Shown here: positions 1 to 13,573 of the stretch, in pieces | Layout: each line of letters opens with the position of its first letter | Numbering within the stretch: position 1 is the first letter of the stretch | Assembly: GCF_024679245.1 (NCBI RefSeq) | Contig: NC_090183.1 | Span: 23,611,855-23,675,854, forward strand | Origin: Pseudorasbora parva | Taxonomy: Eukaryota; Chordata; Actinopteri; Cypriniformes; Gobionidae | Direction: 5' to 3' | DNA: 64,000 nucleotides | Notes under the pieces: model-generated | Databases searched by the model: none | Seen by the model: the letters and a program-made list of their open reading frames with translations, nothing else | What the model was told of the DNA's origin: nothing | Program-made: the position numbers and the translations under genes

Positions 1-364
1 TAACGTGTGCAACAATATCTGTCAGATGTAAATTAAAAATAAAGATTTGTGCCTGTGTAATTTAGTCTTCCACACCATATTTGACACAAATGAAATTTAA
101 AAGATGTAGTGGAGGATAATTTTCAGAAAGTAAAGACATGATATCAGTCTATTCCTGATACCAATATGGCTTCAAAGCACTTGGAATGTAGTGCACCAGT
201 CATAAGTACTGCTTTTATGATACTGCTTTTATGATACCTTTACTTTCATTGCATGTTAAAGAGCATCATGACCATTCTTCTAAGCTTCTCCTTTTGTGTT
301 CCACAGAAGAAAGTACAGTTTGAATTGGGTAAATGACAAATTCTTTTTACTAGGTGAACTAATC

Positions 365-736
365 CTGGGGCCTATACCATGAGCCTGGTTAAGCTGGCTA
401 ACTAGATATGTGTACGCTTAGTTTGCACCAATCCTGGGTTTTAGGTACCATTAAAGTGCACTGTCAAAAAAACAAAACAAAAAACATGCATTGCTGTCAC
501 TGCTGATATTCTACATGAGTGATAAACTACATGAGTTTAAATGTTCAATTCTCTCTATATACCAACTAAACTAACTTCATAACTGCTGTTTCTCTCGTAA
601 TAAATGAATCACATTTTTACTGTTCCACAGCATCATGGGACCAACAAAGCCTGAATTGATTAGTTTGGTTTTGTCAACTCGAAATTAATCCTGCAACCCT
701 GAGTTTGTTAAACTACCATCATGGTACAGGCCCCTG
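365..736. mobile_element. Short hAT-like element, degraded
   Basis: The two ends form an imperfect inverted pair: ctggggcctataccatga at the left and, read in reverse complement, caggggcctgtaccatga at the right. The inner inverted similarity continues through a ttaa..aaactcaggg block. No convincing target duplication is seen. The size (about 370 bp) and CAGGGGCC-type ends fit non-autonomous hAT elements common in fish. Confidence 0.5.
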
Positions 737-2106
737 CAGTCATTGAGACAGTTGCTGCTAGCATCGGATAAGAGGCATACAACCAGTCTGTTTTACCACA
801 AACCGTTTTGTATCACATCGTTTTTAATCTTGACACATGCTTACATTTGTCAACGGTTTTACTGTTTTTGTGCCGAGGCGGAGAATGGTGAAACATGGGT
901 ATTTTGATCTGTGCTGAAAGTCTGAGAGTAGTATAATTAACAAATCTGCAACTCGCTCTGGTGGATTTGAATTAAGGGATACTTGAAGTGAGCTAGTAGC
1001 TGTGCAGCGTGTAATCAATCCTGTCTCCATGCCTGACTCTTACGTTCTTTCCCAAAACCAACCACAGTTTATGACTACCACTCTTATATTTTCACCATGT
1101 AACACACAAGCCCTGTCAATTTAGATGATGTCCAAGGTGCAGATGATACCGCCAATGTTACCTCAGAAATGGTCATATCTCTGTCTCTAGTTTCATTCCA
1201 TGGTCCTTATCCCTACAAAGCATCTAGCTTGTGGACAGTTTGCAACAAATGCTACATTGGCTCTTTGTGGGATAGTCCCACCTCACTGATTATACAGGTG
1301 GAAGAATTGATTTTACACTTTATGATGTCAGCACAAAGAAGCCGATGTTGTCTTTCATCCTCCTTTTATAGTACCCCCATCTTCTGCTAACATTGCGTTC
1401 TGTTAGTACAGCTGTTCAAACTGGCCTCCCTTGCCAACAGCAACGCTGTAACCCACCTGATACTGTCATCGCCAAGGGTAGCCGCAGAGGGCCCTCATAA
1501 CCGTAGCCCTCCTTTGAGAGTGCGTGGTTTGCTCGCTATCACATCTTGCGTGGTTTCCATAGGGCTGCTTCTGAAGTGATTCAGAAAGGAGAGCTTTTGT
1601 CTGTGAGATCTGTTTGATGTTTTATCTATGTGTCCATAGTTTCTGAAATCTGCAAGGCAAACAGATCAGGCTGATGAGATTCAGTGGCACCGATAACAAG
1701 TGAGAGCTTCATGTTTTACCTGTGCTTTACTAATGACGTCTTCGTCATTAGCATGTGAAACACAGGAACGCTGAAACAGAAAGGAGTACCCTCAGATTCA
1801 AATGCTCCGTTTGATCAGCATTCCAAACCACACAGAGGCTTAACATTATTGCCTTTGAGCTAGGGCTGGGCGATATGGCCAAAATTTCATATCCCGATAT
1901 AGCTCATTTTATATCCCGATAACGATATACATAACGATATAGCAATTTTTCTGTTATTTCAGTTTATGAATAGTCTATACAAAATTGCAATGTGGAAATG
2001 CAGTTTGAAATGATATACAAAACAAATAAAGGTAGTATGGACTACATTTTTATTTTATTTAGAACCTTTTTTTCAAGCAAGGCAGTTGGTAAAGTTAACA
2101 CCTGCC

Positions 2107-2361
2107 TAGGGATGTTAACCGATGACTGTTTGACCGATGGTTGACCCGATCAAAGTTGTCGGTTAAAAAAAAAAAAAAGTGATCTCTAAATTAGGCTATT
2201 ATAGACAGTGGACTAAACGCTACTACAATTAGCCATCTCATTCCAAAATCTTTTTGTGTGATGTGAACATATCCCTCGCACTCAATTTTTCATAACTCGC
2301 TTGTTTGTACTTAATAAACCAATAAAAATATTTGACGCGAGGTCACAGCGTTTGGGTTTGC

Positions 2362-2436
<75 letters not shown>

Positions 2437-2511
2437 TCTGTTTAACCGGTTTCAACCGGCTAATGAGGCTCGGTGGTCGGTCAAGAAAATGTTTAGTTTT
2501 CGCCATCCCTA
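2107..2511. mobile_element. hAT element nested inside the 1861-2755 hAT element
   Basis: The ends are TAGGGATGTTAACCG and, in reverse complement at the right, TAGGGATGGCGAAAAC. The 8-bp duplication CACCTGCC occurs at 2099-2106 and 2512-2519. It is therefore a younger insertion into the outer element. It contains a short A homopolymer and the compound repeat at 2361-2434. No coding capacity. Confidence 0.85.
2361..2434. repeat. Compound microsatellite (GCGT)n(GT)n(GA)n
   Basis: A purine/pyrimidine-alternating run of GCGT units passes into GT and then GA dinucleotides. Confidence 0.97.
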
Positions 2512-3274
2512 CACCTGCCATTAAAATATTTCAATATATGGCTATATGGTGTATTTTTACTCATAATTATATGCATAATTACTCTGAGAATTACCCTGGT
2601 CTGAACCACGTCTACTACCGTCTTCCTCCAGGTACATCTTGACGTAAAATTCTGCCGTAAACGCCTTATCGTGGAGTAAGCGATAGAGCCTAATATAAAA
2701 CGATAGACATTTTCTATCGTCCAGACGATATATTTCGTCATATCGCCCAGCCCTACTTTGAGCCTTGTGTTGTGATTCTTTCCCAGTTAGCTTTGTGCCA
2801 TTTTGTAATCTTACAGTTTTCTACTTTTGATACACAGCAGCTCTGTACAGTAGAGACGGCTAGTTTGAGCAGATACAATATATATATATACTGAGAGATG
2901 AAAATGGATGGTATTTAATCAAATCAAATATTATTTGTAAAAAAAGTAAGGCTATCGATCTTTTAAAAAATGAAAAGACATTACATAACTGTGGCAAATT
3001 AATAAATCATTGACATTTAGAAAAGGGCTTTAGAATTGGTTGTTTGTTTTTCTTACTTATCATTTAAGAGTGCATAACACACAGTTTCTGCCAATCTCAT
3101 GTTAATCGTGTTTACCTATAGAGAAGTTTTGCATCCTTGCATCTCCGAAGAGTCTTTAGTTTTATAATATTTATGTAAAAAACAGATACTCTGTGCCGAT
3201 TCTTTCCGAAAATAGCTGAAATTGTGGAGCCATGCAGTGGGTGGAGCTAAAGAATCCCGAGCGCGCGAGCACAC

Positions 3275-3275
<1 letters not shown>

Positions 3276-3338
<63 letters not shown>
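3276..3338. repeat. (CA)n microsatellite
   Basis: About 31 uninterrupted CA dinucleotides. The Thr-His and Cys-Val frames across it are artefacts of this repeat. Confidence 0.97.
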
Positions 3339-3339
<1 letters not shown>

Positions 3340-6334
3340 ACATCATGGCATTATCCCTGGATAACTTTCGATTCATTAGACGTCTGTGTTGTTTACATTT
3401 ATATGTACTTACTTGATTGCCAACAAAGCTAAGAAATCTGATACAGGTTTGATATTTCCCGAAACTTGTTTGAATCCTGGAGTAGTGTATTTGGCACAGA
3501 AATGCTTCCAACTCATTTTTTGTATTTTTTTATTTGGCCATGTTTTTTAGAATGAGAATCCAACTCTTTAACAGTGTAAGTAAATCAGAATGCATGAAAT
3601 TCATGCCTGAAATTCAGATGCGGTCACATGCAATTTATGAAAAGCTTCAAGGTTTATTGTCTGTTGTCAATAGTTACGTAATGTAAGAAACAGAGCTCAC
3701 ACAGAAGTCCCTTTCATGCTGTTTTCTGTTGGTCAATTCAACAAATCTGTGTGACCAACTTGAACCTGTTGCACAATCTGTGTGAGGAAAACTTTGGCCC
3801 TCAATCGCTATTGAAATTGGATTGGCACCTTTACTTTGTGTAAAGTTGATCAGTTGATCACATTTTCAGATACAATTTTACCACAAATAACTCTTTATCA
3901 GTGAGATTGGAGTTCACTTTCAGACTGAGCTCTACTGCTGAATGGGATCCTCTTTTCATCTGCCTTGCAGTGGAGTTTGGATCAATGCAGACTCTCATCA
4001 TAGCTAATGAAAAAAACAAGCGCCGTGAAGAAACCCTTGGGCAAGATTCATCTGCCTTTTTGCATGACTCATTGCATTTGGAAAATTTGTATGGTATGGA
4101 CCCCATAGGTTCTCTGTAAACTCCATGCTAGCCTGACTAGCATTTAAGAGAGTGGCATGCAGGGTCTACACAGAGAAAGTGTGAAGACCATAACCACCAG
4201 TGGGCAGTAGAGTGGACCACTAAAGAACTACCTCAGATGTTGGTGCTTGGGAGTGAAGCCAATTTGATTAGTCAGTGTTGCTCAAACGTGCAAAATGCTA
4301 TTGTACTGCATACATTGAATGCAGTCATACAAGGGCATACGTGCTTGTGTTTCTTTGGTCACTTTGAATGAAGAGGCCTGCAGCTGCCCAAAAAAAAAAA
4401 AAATTGGATGTGCACCTGCAAAAGCAAAAAGGAAAGAAGGAATCTTTTACAGATATAAACTGTGTTTTCCCTATTGGAGCAGCATATAAAAGAAGTGTTC
4501 AATTGATGTAGTCTTGAAGTCAGCATTTCTGTTGGCGAGCCAGCTCTCAAAACTGTGGTTCACCTGGTCTCACATATACGCTAATTAAAATCCTGTGGTC
4601 ATCTTTATAAAACGCTTTCACTTAGACCACAGGTGCGGGGGAAGCATTAAATAACACAGAGGTATGCCGAGGTGTCAGTCATTTAACCTGCAAATTGCTG
4701 GAGTTGACATGAAAATATGTCAGAACATAAGATCCTTTTTTGCATTAAGCCTGTTGGGATGTCAACACTCGTCATTGGTTGCCAGATCCTGTCATGGTGT
4801 GCTGAAATTCATCTATGTCCCTGTTTTGCACTGCTGGTACCCTCATTCTAATTATGCTGTCATTGTTTGGTGTTACCTAGCGTTGAGGCTTTGAGTTGAA
4901 ACTGGCAACCACTACATCCTGCTGTGGTAAAAACGAGAGCTGTTTAGTATGATATGTCTGTGCATGTGGAGGAAACTCTGGCTTCTCCTGCCTTGGTACC
5001 TCAGGCTCTGGGGTCAGCAATCCCTCTCTCATTTTCCAGGAAACGTTTTGAAAAGATTTTTGAAAGAGAGATTGTTTTCTTCCTATGTTTTATGAGTTTG
5101 TGAGTCATGGATTTATTGCATCACAAAATACTGATCATGTCCAACTGCGTTGCCAGTACCTCCCTTCAATTGAGTTGAACAAAAATCTGGAACACATGCT
5201 TTTGAAGTTCAGACATCAAACCTCAGCACATTTGAGGAATGCCTTTGTGTATTTTATGACGTTTTGTTGAGCTTTAATTAGCATCAACCATCACCGTTTT
5301 CTTTGGCGAACCACTGATTGGTTGTTCAACTCTAACTGATGGATTTGTTTCCTTGAGTTCTGACCTTTGTTTCAGTAAATCTACACTAACCTATTCAGTT
5401 TTCTGCTCATTCGACAGCTAAAATGCCCTGTCTTCACACGACAGCACGGTTTCCTTTTGGGATCTGACTTTGAAGTCCCACCTTTAAAAGAGAGCTCTTC
5501 CTTTAAGAATCTCTAAATCACTGGCCAACCGACTGCTCTGGTGCCCATAGAACAATGAATCTTCAGGAGGAATGGTGAAGAGTGCAAACCTCGCCAGATT
5601 TAGAGGGCTCAAGTGAACCCCATCCAATGGCGAGACTAATTCCTGCACATGTGCCATGTGTCTGTGTCTCACTTTTTCTCTTTCTTTTCTCCTTTTCGTG
5701 CCAGTACACGGCAGCATTTAAGCGCACACACAAAAAACTGCTGAAGACCACTACCTCTTTGTCAAGCTCATTGACTAAAGGCTCTATCAATCCCCAGACA
5801 GTGCTTTGACCAGCTTTAAGGTTGTTTAGGTCACATATATTTTCCGCACAGATATTTTTTCTCTGACAGAAAATCCACAAAGCTCTCATCAAAAAGACCT
5901 CAGCAGGTTGGTCCAGATGCCGTGTTGAAAGACGGGCCCCTCCCAGGCTGTTTATCCAGATCTGGTCTCTTCCTTTAACACTTTAATTTCAGTTTTAACG
6001 TGAATGCTTCATTGTGTTCAATTCCTGCTCTTGAGGTGGCATTTCCCACACTTCTCCCCTGAATAGGATGCTGGACTAGTGTTTTTGTTGTGATTCACAC
6101 ATCCTTCACAACTTTGATCACATAATGTATGAAAATGGTCTTCTTGACACTTATTAATACCATCTGCAATGAGTAAAGCACATTTGGAACAACAGTGTCA
6201 GTGTTTCTGTATTGTCGCTAGACCTGGCTGAGCGCACTTGTACTTCACTACACATTGGCAAAAAGGGTTTCAATGTAAAATGAAAATTAAAACAGCATTT
6301 AAATTTAAAAGAAAAAAGAAACTAAGAAAAAAAC

Positions 6335-6500
6335 ATATCAAAAGGACCCCTGAAGACCCTCATTAATGTGTCAATGTCATTAAGTTTCTTAAAATATCGG
6401 GTCATTTGAGCTTTTTATGACATGGCAAGGTTAGTTCAGGTTGTAAAATGTCATGCGGTGGACTCAATGATATTTATAAATGATTAATTCATGATTGAAT
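6335..6500. repeat. Dispersed repeat, copy A
   Basis: The stretch with gacccctgaagaccctcatt, cttaaaatatcg and ggttagttcagg matches, with gaps and substitutions, the stretch at about 43100-43260. It is a two-copy dispersed repeat, type unknown. Confidence 0.55.
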
Positions 6501-7491
6501 ACAAATCCTTTCTATTAATGTTACTCATGTACAGTGCATTTTTATAGGTTTTTCCTCTGCAAACTCTTATTTGTCTTTGTACAAAGAGGTTAGATGTTGA
6601 TGTTTTGGATTATGGCTATAAATTACCATATAGATTGTACATAGATAGACATAAAGCTTATTTGATTGTTTTATGACCCTTCAGAGGAGCTCTCAATGTG
6701 TTTGTTATCATTTCATTGCATGTGTCAAAATCACACAAACATCTTTTCTTAGTTCCTTCAAGCTAAACCCAAGTGTGTATTTTCTTACTGGCCGAAACTC
6801 AGCAAGCCTTTTTCGGCTTAGTGTCCGTTTATAAACTTGTAAACTCTCAACATGAAGTACAGTCCAACTAATCCTAACTCTGAAAGAGTGTTTACACCAA
6901 GGATAAAACAGTGAGGAAACGGGATGTGAGGCATTCCACGATGAAGCACAATTTCTTGTAAATATTGTAATTGCCTGCATTATATCATCAAATGGAGAGT
7001 GTGGTCCATGTGGGAAGAGTGAGATGCCAATATTGTATGTTGTTGTTGGCAAAGACGGGCCCCTAAACTCTGTTCTGCTTTAGGGCCAAGTGGTAACAGT
7101 TGTGAAGAATTGTGGCGGCGGCAAACGCTCACTGTCACACCCCAGGAGAAGAAATTACCCCAGTTAGTTGCAGAGAATTAACACTCTGCCCCAGTAGTGA
7201 TTGAACCAGCAAGGAAAAACAAGCAGAACTTGAAACAGTGCCGTAGGAAGGACTCCTTCTCTAACACACATATGCAGGAATACACACACATGCAAACATA
7301 TATTCTTCACAGTACAGCACACTTGAGTATATTCACAAAATAAGAGCACACACATTTCTTATTGAAGAGGTGCCTGTTCTAAAACCCTTAATCTTACCCT
7401 AGCCGCTGACACAGGTAACACCTTTTTAGTGGATGTCAATGGTAGAAAGAGACCACAAGTCCTCCTTACCGCATCAGCTTTTATGCATTTA

Positions 7492-9072
7492 CACAAAGTA
7501 TTTGAACACCCTGCTATTTTGCAAGTTCTCCCACTTAGAAATCATAGAGGGGTCTGAAATTGTCATCGTATGTGCATGTCCACTGTGAGAGACATAATCT
7601 TTTTTTTTTTTAAATCCAGAAATCACAATGTATGATTTTTTAAAACTATTTATTTGAATGATACAGCTGCAAATAAGTATTTGAACACCTGAGAAAATCA
7701 TTGTTAATATTTGGTACAGTAGCCTTTGTTTGCATTTACAGAGGTCAAACGTTTCCTGTAGTTTTTCACCAGGTTTGCACACACTGCAGAAGGGATTTTG
7801 GCCCACTCCTCCACACAGATCTTCTCTAGATCAGTCAGGTTTCTGGCCTGTCGCTGAGAAACATGGAGTTTGAGCTCCCTCCAAAGATTCTCAATTGGGT
7901 TTAGGTCTGGAGACTGGCTAGGCCACGCCACGCCAAAATCTTGACATGCTTCTTACAGAGCCACTCCTAAGTTATCCTGACTGCATGCTTCGGGTCATTG
8001 TCATGTTGGAAGACCCAGCCTCGACCCATCTTCAATGCTCTAACTGAGGGAAGGTTTAACTGGGGGTTTTTGTTCCCCAAAATCTTGCAATACATGGCCC
8101 CGGTATTCCTCTCCTTAATACAGTGCAGTCGCCCTGTCCCATGTGCAGAAAAATACCCCCAAAGCATGACTCTACCACCACCATGCTTCACAGTAGGGAT
8201 GGCATTCTTGGGATGGTACTCATTCTCACACATTAACACGTTAAGTGGAATTATGACCAAAAAGTTCTCTTTTGGTCTCATCTGACCACATGACTTTCTC
8301 CCATGACTCCTCTGGATCATCCAAATGGTCATTGGCAAACTTAAGATGGGCCTGGACATGTGCTGGTTTAAGCAGGGGAACCTTCCACGCCATGCATGAT
8401 TTTAAACCATGACGTCTTATTGTATTACCAACAGTAACCTTGGAAACGGTGGTCCCAGCTCTTTTTAGGTCATTGACCAGCTCCTCCTGTGTAATTCTGG
8501 GCTGATTTCTCACCTTTCTTCGGATCATTGAGACCCCAGGAGGGAAGGTCTTGCATGGAGCCCCAGTCCGAGGGAGATTGACAGTCATGTTTAGCTTCTT
8601 CCATTTTCTAATGATTGCTCCAACAGTGGACCTTTTTTCACCAAGCTGCTTGGCAATTTCCCCATAGCCCTTTCCAGCCTTGTGGTGGTGTACGATTTTC
8701 TCTCTAGTGTCTTTGGACAGCTCTTTGGTCTTGGCCATGTTAGTAGTTGGATTCTTACTGATTGTATGGGGTGGACAGGTGTCTTTATGCAGTTAACGAC
8801 CTCAAACAGGGGCATCTAATTTAGGATAATAAATGGAGTCGAGGTGGACATTTTAAAGGCAGTCTAACAGATCTTTGAGGGTCATAATTCTAGATGATAG
8901 ACATGTGTTCAAATACTTATTTGCAGTTGTATAATACAAATAATTAGTTTAAAAAAAATTTTTTAGATTATGTGTCTCACAGTGGACATGCACCTACGAT
9001 GACAATTTCAGACCCCTCCATGATTTCCAAGTGGGAGAACTCGCAAAATAGCAGGGTGTTCAAATACTTATG
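7492..9072 (-). mobile_element. Tc1/mariner element (DD34E type), inactive
   Basis: Long inverted ends (about 100 bp and more, roughly 90% alike) start with agtatttgaacaccctgc just inside TA at 7490-7491 and mirror at 9056-9072 before TA at 9073-9074. The motif agtatttgaacacc occurs again further inside at both sides (about 7676 and about 8907), the IR/DR layout seen in many fish Tc1 elements. It carries a transposase relic on the minus strand and lies in an stx8 intron. A TATG/TA microsatellite abuts the right end. Confidence 0.9.
7704..8738 (-). pseudogene. Tc1-like transposase, frameshifted
   Basis: The minus-strand sequence starts at [14 protein letters not shown] (8738) with the paired helix-turn-helix DNA-binding region. 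It continues through WSDETK (first catalytic Asp), [21 protein letters not shown] (second Asp) and [10 protein letters not shown] (Glu), and ends ANKGYCTKY before a stop at 7704. The length (about 1035 bp) is full for a Tc1 transposase. The parts lie in three frames: N-terminal part to about 8250, middle part to about 7970, C-terminal part from about 7930. So at least two frameshifts separate the catalytic residues and no active enzyme can be made. Confidence 0.9.
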
Positions 9073-9105
9073 TATGTATGTATGTATGTATGTATGTATA
9101 TACAA

Positions 9106-9164
<59 letters not shown>
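9068..9164. repeat. (TATG)n and (TA)n microsatellite
   Basis: About eight TATG units run into a TA dinucleotide array from about 9109. It abuts the right end of the Tc1 element at 7492-9072. Confidence 0.96.
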
Positions 9165-9166
<2 letters not shown>

Positions 9167-9284
9167 CAGCTCCCTTTAACAAGATACCATATTCACACCG
9201 TGAGCATAAGTACACTATAAAGATATTTTCATCACAATTGTTTGCATCTGAACTTTATGCAGAAATAAGGAGTGAACTACACTT

Positions 9285-9481
<197 letters not shown>

Positions 9482-10366
9482 ATTTATGTAATATACCCTT
9501 ACTCAATTACACATTTATCATTTTAGTTAATCAATCATTAATAGGCACTTTGTTAAAATTAATATAAATAGCCTACATAAAGTCATACAAATATGATTAA
9601 AATCAATAAATAAAGCTATTTAAAAAAAAAGTTTACTGAGCTTATATGTTCAATTTTCTTTATCAACTAAACAAACTTCATAACTTTTACTTGCATTGAC
9701 ATAATATTGTTTCTTTAGTTGTCCTCTTTCATAGACAGCTCTTTTCTTCTTGCTTTGTAAATTTTTTTTTAATGTAAATTTTTGTGTTTAATGACCATTG
9801 AGATTAACAATTGATATTTGTGCGCCATCCTTCGCATTGGTACATATCAATTGGTTGTCTGGATCTCTTTACTGCTGACACCATGTGAGCCTCCACAGCC
9901 GTGCAACCCAGCGGACTCTTCTACTGCAGCAGCGGTTTTTCAAGCTAAGGGGGGTACGGGTTTCTCAGGGTGACATATTTTTCGTGACAGGCTCCCTGGC
10001 AGAGTTGCATGGCTGCAGGCCAAGTCAGACTTCCTGTGGGGCATATGGGGAAAGAGGGGTACATTTCTCCCAAAGAGCTGTGATAGATCCCAGCACCTTA
10101 GAAATGTAGTGTTCCCAGACACTGCTCACAGTAGTGGAGGGGATTCCTTTCAGTGATTTGAATCTTTTGAATCCATTCACGAATAGGATTCATTCCATCG
10201 ATGTTTCTGCAGCTTGTTCTGCAGTTGTTGAATCATTCTTTGAACCAATTCTTGAGTCAAGAGTCAGTCAGTGCATGAATGATTCTGAAAGAATCACAGA
10301 TCACTCATGAACATACTAGCTCACAGCCTCTCCCATGAATTTACCACTGTGAAGATGGACTTTTAA

Positions 10367-11553
10367 AGGTGTCATGAACTGGCTTTAAAAAAAAAAGTAT
10401 AGTTGTCAGAGGTCAACTTATGACGTTTGTGTGGTTTTTACATTCAAAAACATCATAACTATTAAGTAATAGGCTATTTTCCTCACTGGTTTTGAGGCTC
10501 TCTCCTGAATGCTGGGTTTTGGTGGGCGTGCCGCACTGGAGACTTGGAAGTAAACGGCCACGATTTGCACAATTAAGGGGCTTCTGCTCCCCTGTCAGTT
10601 GACGTGTGATTGTTTTGAAAGCGGCAACCGCAATGATTCTCTCGCAGGACTCGCAAAACGTCTTTATCAAACAGACATAATAATTTATCTTTCAACCACC
10701 TGCGATTGATTGTTTTTTTTATTACTCCACCCGATCAGTGGTTATAAGTGCAAACCGCATGCACGCCCTTGAAATATCAAGTCAAGAGAGTAAACAATGT
10801 AGATCAAGAAAGGAATTATTTCACTATTTAAGATTCACCGGCCTGCTGACAGGCTTATGTTTTGGTAGCCTGTCTGGAAAACGTTGGGCTTTGCGGGCCC
10901 TAGCCCATAAATGTCCGAGTCTGATCCCGAATCGCAATGAACCAACAAATAAAGAATTCTCCATCCTGTGACAGCGTGCTATGGTATGTTCTGTTAGACA
11001 CGTAAACATAATCAAAACGATCTGTAAGTATGCAATACTATCACATATTAAAAACATGTTTTACTCACATAAGTGGGCTGCACCATTCCTTTTGGATCCA
11101 ATATAGAAGGCACAGAATTGTGTTTTAAACGTCCAACGCATGTGAGCTGGAACTTATTAAAAATAAAGTTCAACCACTTATTCCTAATTAAATCTGAAGG
11201 AAGCTTATGCAGGGACTGTGTTCTTCCGGAACCAGGCAAAGCCCAATATCTTGCTCTCTCTGACTTATTTATTATTTATTGCTTGGTAGTGTGATCCTTC
11301 CACAAGTTGGTGGGCAGGGCTATAGAATCAGGCTTACATATTTATATGTTGAGCCGGCGTTTTAGCATTTGATGACGTCAATGGTCGACATATTCTGGGA
11401 TCTCTCGTTTGCTGGGCTTGGTGTCAATGAAAGCTTTTCTTTGACCAACAAGGACATTTTCAGCTCAAAAACTTACAGGATATTTTTATATCATGATTAA
11501 CTTTTATATATCAAAGGCTCAAGGGAAAGTTGATTTCTCAATTCATCACCCCT
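10367..11553. mobile_element. TTAA-flanked non-autonomous DNA transposon
   Basis: The left end AGGTGTCATGAACTGG and the reverse complement of the right end AGGGGTGATGAATTGAG are similar. TTAA lies on both sides (10363-10366 and 11554-11557), as with piggyBac or Kolobok elements. No transposase motif was recognised in the 1.19-kb interior, so it is probably non-autonomous. Confidence 0.6.
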
Positions 11554-13237
11554 TTAATAAAACTGTGCAGCCTGTAAACAAGAAAAACAATTTGTGACTA
11601 GATACATGACTTGAAGAAAACAGAGAAAATGGCTGTTGCATTCCCTTTTGCAAAACAAATTCAACACCAATTCAACTGATTTTGGCACCGCCCTTTTGTC
11701 AGTCAAACTCCCTATGGGCAGGAATAGAAAAATTCGTACTTTTAACAAAAGCTTTAGAGCTGTCAAAACTGCTGGATTATGCAAAATGGTGCATCATCCA
11801 GCAGACTTTTGCTGACAAATAAACAGGAATATCTGGGTGCAGGTAATATATAGAAAGCTAATAAATAGAAAGCAGAAACATTGTTAATTTATATATAATT
11901 TTGAAATTGTAGCAATAGAAAACTGGTTATAAGACTGCAGTTGTATTAAAGTGCATAAAGTCTAATGTAAATGATATGGTAATACAAGTGATAAACCAAA
12001 CAAACAACATTTGCATGTTCTTAGGTAATAAATTATAGTAAAGTCATAGTAAAGTTCTTCTGCAACAGGCTGCCTTCACATTCTGTGCACAAAACAGACA
12101 CTGATGCAGTGTCTAAACTGCAACTGTTAAAATTAGCTGCATTGGCCTGAACTGGTGTATTTTGTGTCTGCATTAAGTAATAGACATATACTTTTAGGAA
12201 TTATTAAATGTAACAATTCACTTCACCTTCCTGGGATTTTTGAAGCAACATCTGTAAGATGATAGCAACCAAAAGCTGGCCTTTATAATAGGAAACTCAT
12301 TAACGGCTCAAATACTTTCTCCCTGTAAGCGAGGCACAAGAGCAGCCCATAGCGTGAGACATATTCTGATAACAGAGGCTAATTTATAGGAAACAGATTT
12401 GTATGCTGAGGAATCTCTCCAATGAGTCACTGCTGGAAGACTCTGTTTTGGGAATAGAGCGGGAACTCTGGAATTGCTTGAGCTGAGAGAGACAGACAAG
12501 AGTGGGAGAGAGCTGGCAGAGAGGACAGGACAGGACACGGATTGTCAACATCCACCCTTCCTTTGCATACGCCTCTAGGAAGGATTTGCAGTGACTTTTT
12601 CAAACGATTGGCAGTTAGCGCCTGGAAAGGCGGCTCAGGTCCAAGAGCAAATCACTCCCCTCTATTATTCCTGGATTCGGAAGTGTCCCCTTCCACATTA
12701 CAAACAGGTACGGAAATGGACCTGTTAACTGCTTTGGATTGTCCTTATGAAAAAGCATCTGGCGGTGAATGAAAGCTAATCACGACCGGTTGTTTAGAGA
12801 AAGACGGTTGCTCTAATGGGTCTGAAGGTGGGGCGGCCCAAAGTGTTTGAGATGACGGCAGGATGGTGAGAAAGAAAATGCATACATGAGCTCATATGAG
12901 AGAACATCTGTGTCTGATTGGTGTCTCTCTCTGAGGGCTCACGTTTTTACAGCATCACGTGCAGTTTGGACATTAGAATATCCTTAAATATTTATTGGTG
13001 TTTCTCTGCCAAATTTCACACTTCTGTCCCTTATGTATGCCTAAGAGTCATGAATGTACATATATTTGAGTAAATGTTGTTTTAGGTCTAGCATTGAACA
13101 TACTCGCCTCTTTATATCAGACCATCCATCCATCTAAATTTTTTTGTAAATTTGGTGGTGTCATTTATTTATTTGTTTTAATTAATATTATTTTAATTAA
13201 TTATTTATTGTTTGTTTTGCTGTTTGTTTTGTTTTTT

Positions 13238-13357
13238 GATTGTACTGGTAATTGTGTTTTTTTATGTTTTTGTAACTATGTTTTGATTGGTGTATGCTAG
13301 GACCCCCTCGAAAACGAGATGGTACATCTCAAGGGGTTATAAATTCAATAAAAAAAT
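13238..13357 (+). mobile_element. LINE 3' end remnant
   Basis: The stretch ends with gaccccctcgaaaacgagat, a second atctcaagggg arm, then ttcaataaaaaaatc and an ATCC-rich tail. This hairpin followed by AATAAA and a simple tail is typical of 3' ends of fish non-LTR retrotransposons. No reverse-transcriptase frame remains. Family not determined. Confidence 0.45.
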
Positions 13358-13573
13358 CAATCATCCATCCATCCATCACTCATGTGGTGCAACCTACATA
13401 CAGAAACATGTAGAAATATAATAGGAAATAATATTATTGAAAAGAAGTCCACAGTTATTCATGAATGTGTGATAAGGTCAGTAAATCTCTTATAATATCA
13501 GCTAATTTTTTTTTACTTCAAAATAACGATTAAGATGTATACACTCACATCAATTCACGATATAAGAAAAATA

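Larger units (their letters stand above)
1861..2755. mobile_element. Non-autonomous hAT element with perfect 8-bp target duplication
   Basis: The left end TAGGGCTGGGCGATATGG and the reverse complement of the right end TAGGGCTGGGCGATATGA are inverted repeats. The element is flanked by the same 8 bp, CTTTGAGC, at 1853-1860 and 2756-2763, which is the hAT hallmark. It has no transposase frame. A second hAT element is inserted inside it at 2107-2511. Confidence 0.88.

Noticed and set aside
3222..3511. Thr-His and Cys-Val repeat proteins
   Set aside because: Translations of the (CA)n microsatellite.
5563..5892. 109-codon minus-strand frame and an overlapping 75-codon plus frame
   Set aside because: Mutually overlapping, with no domain and no splice context; checked as a possible stx8 exon and does not match.
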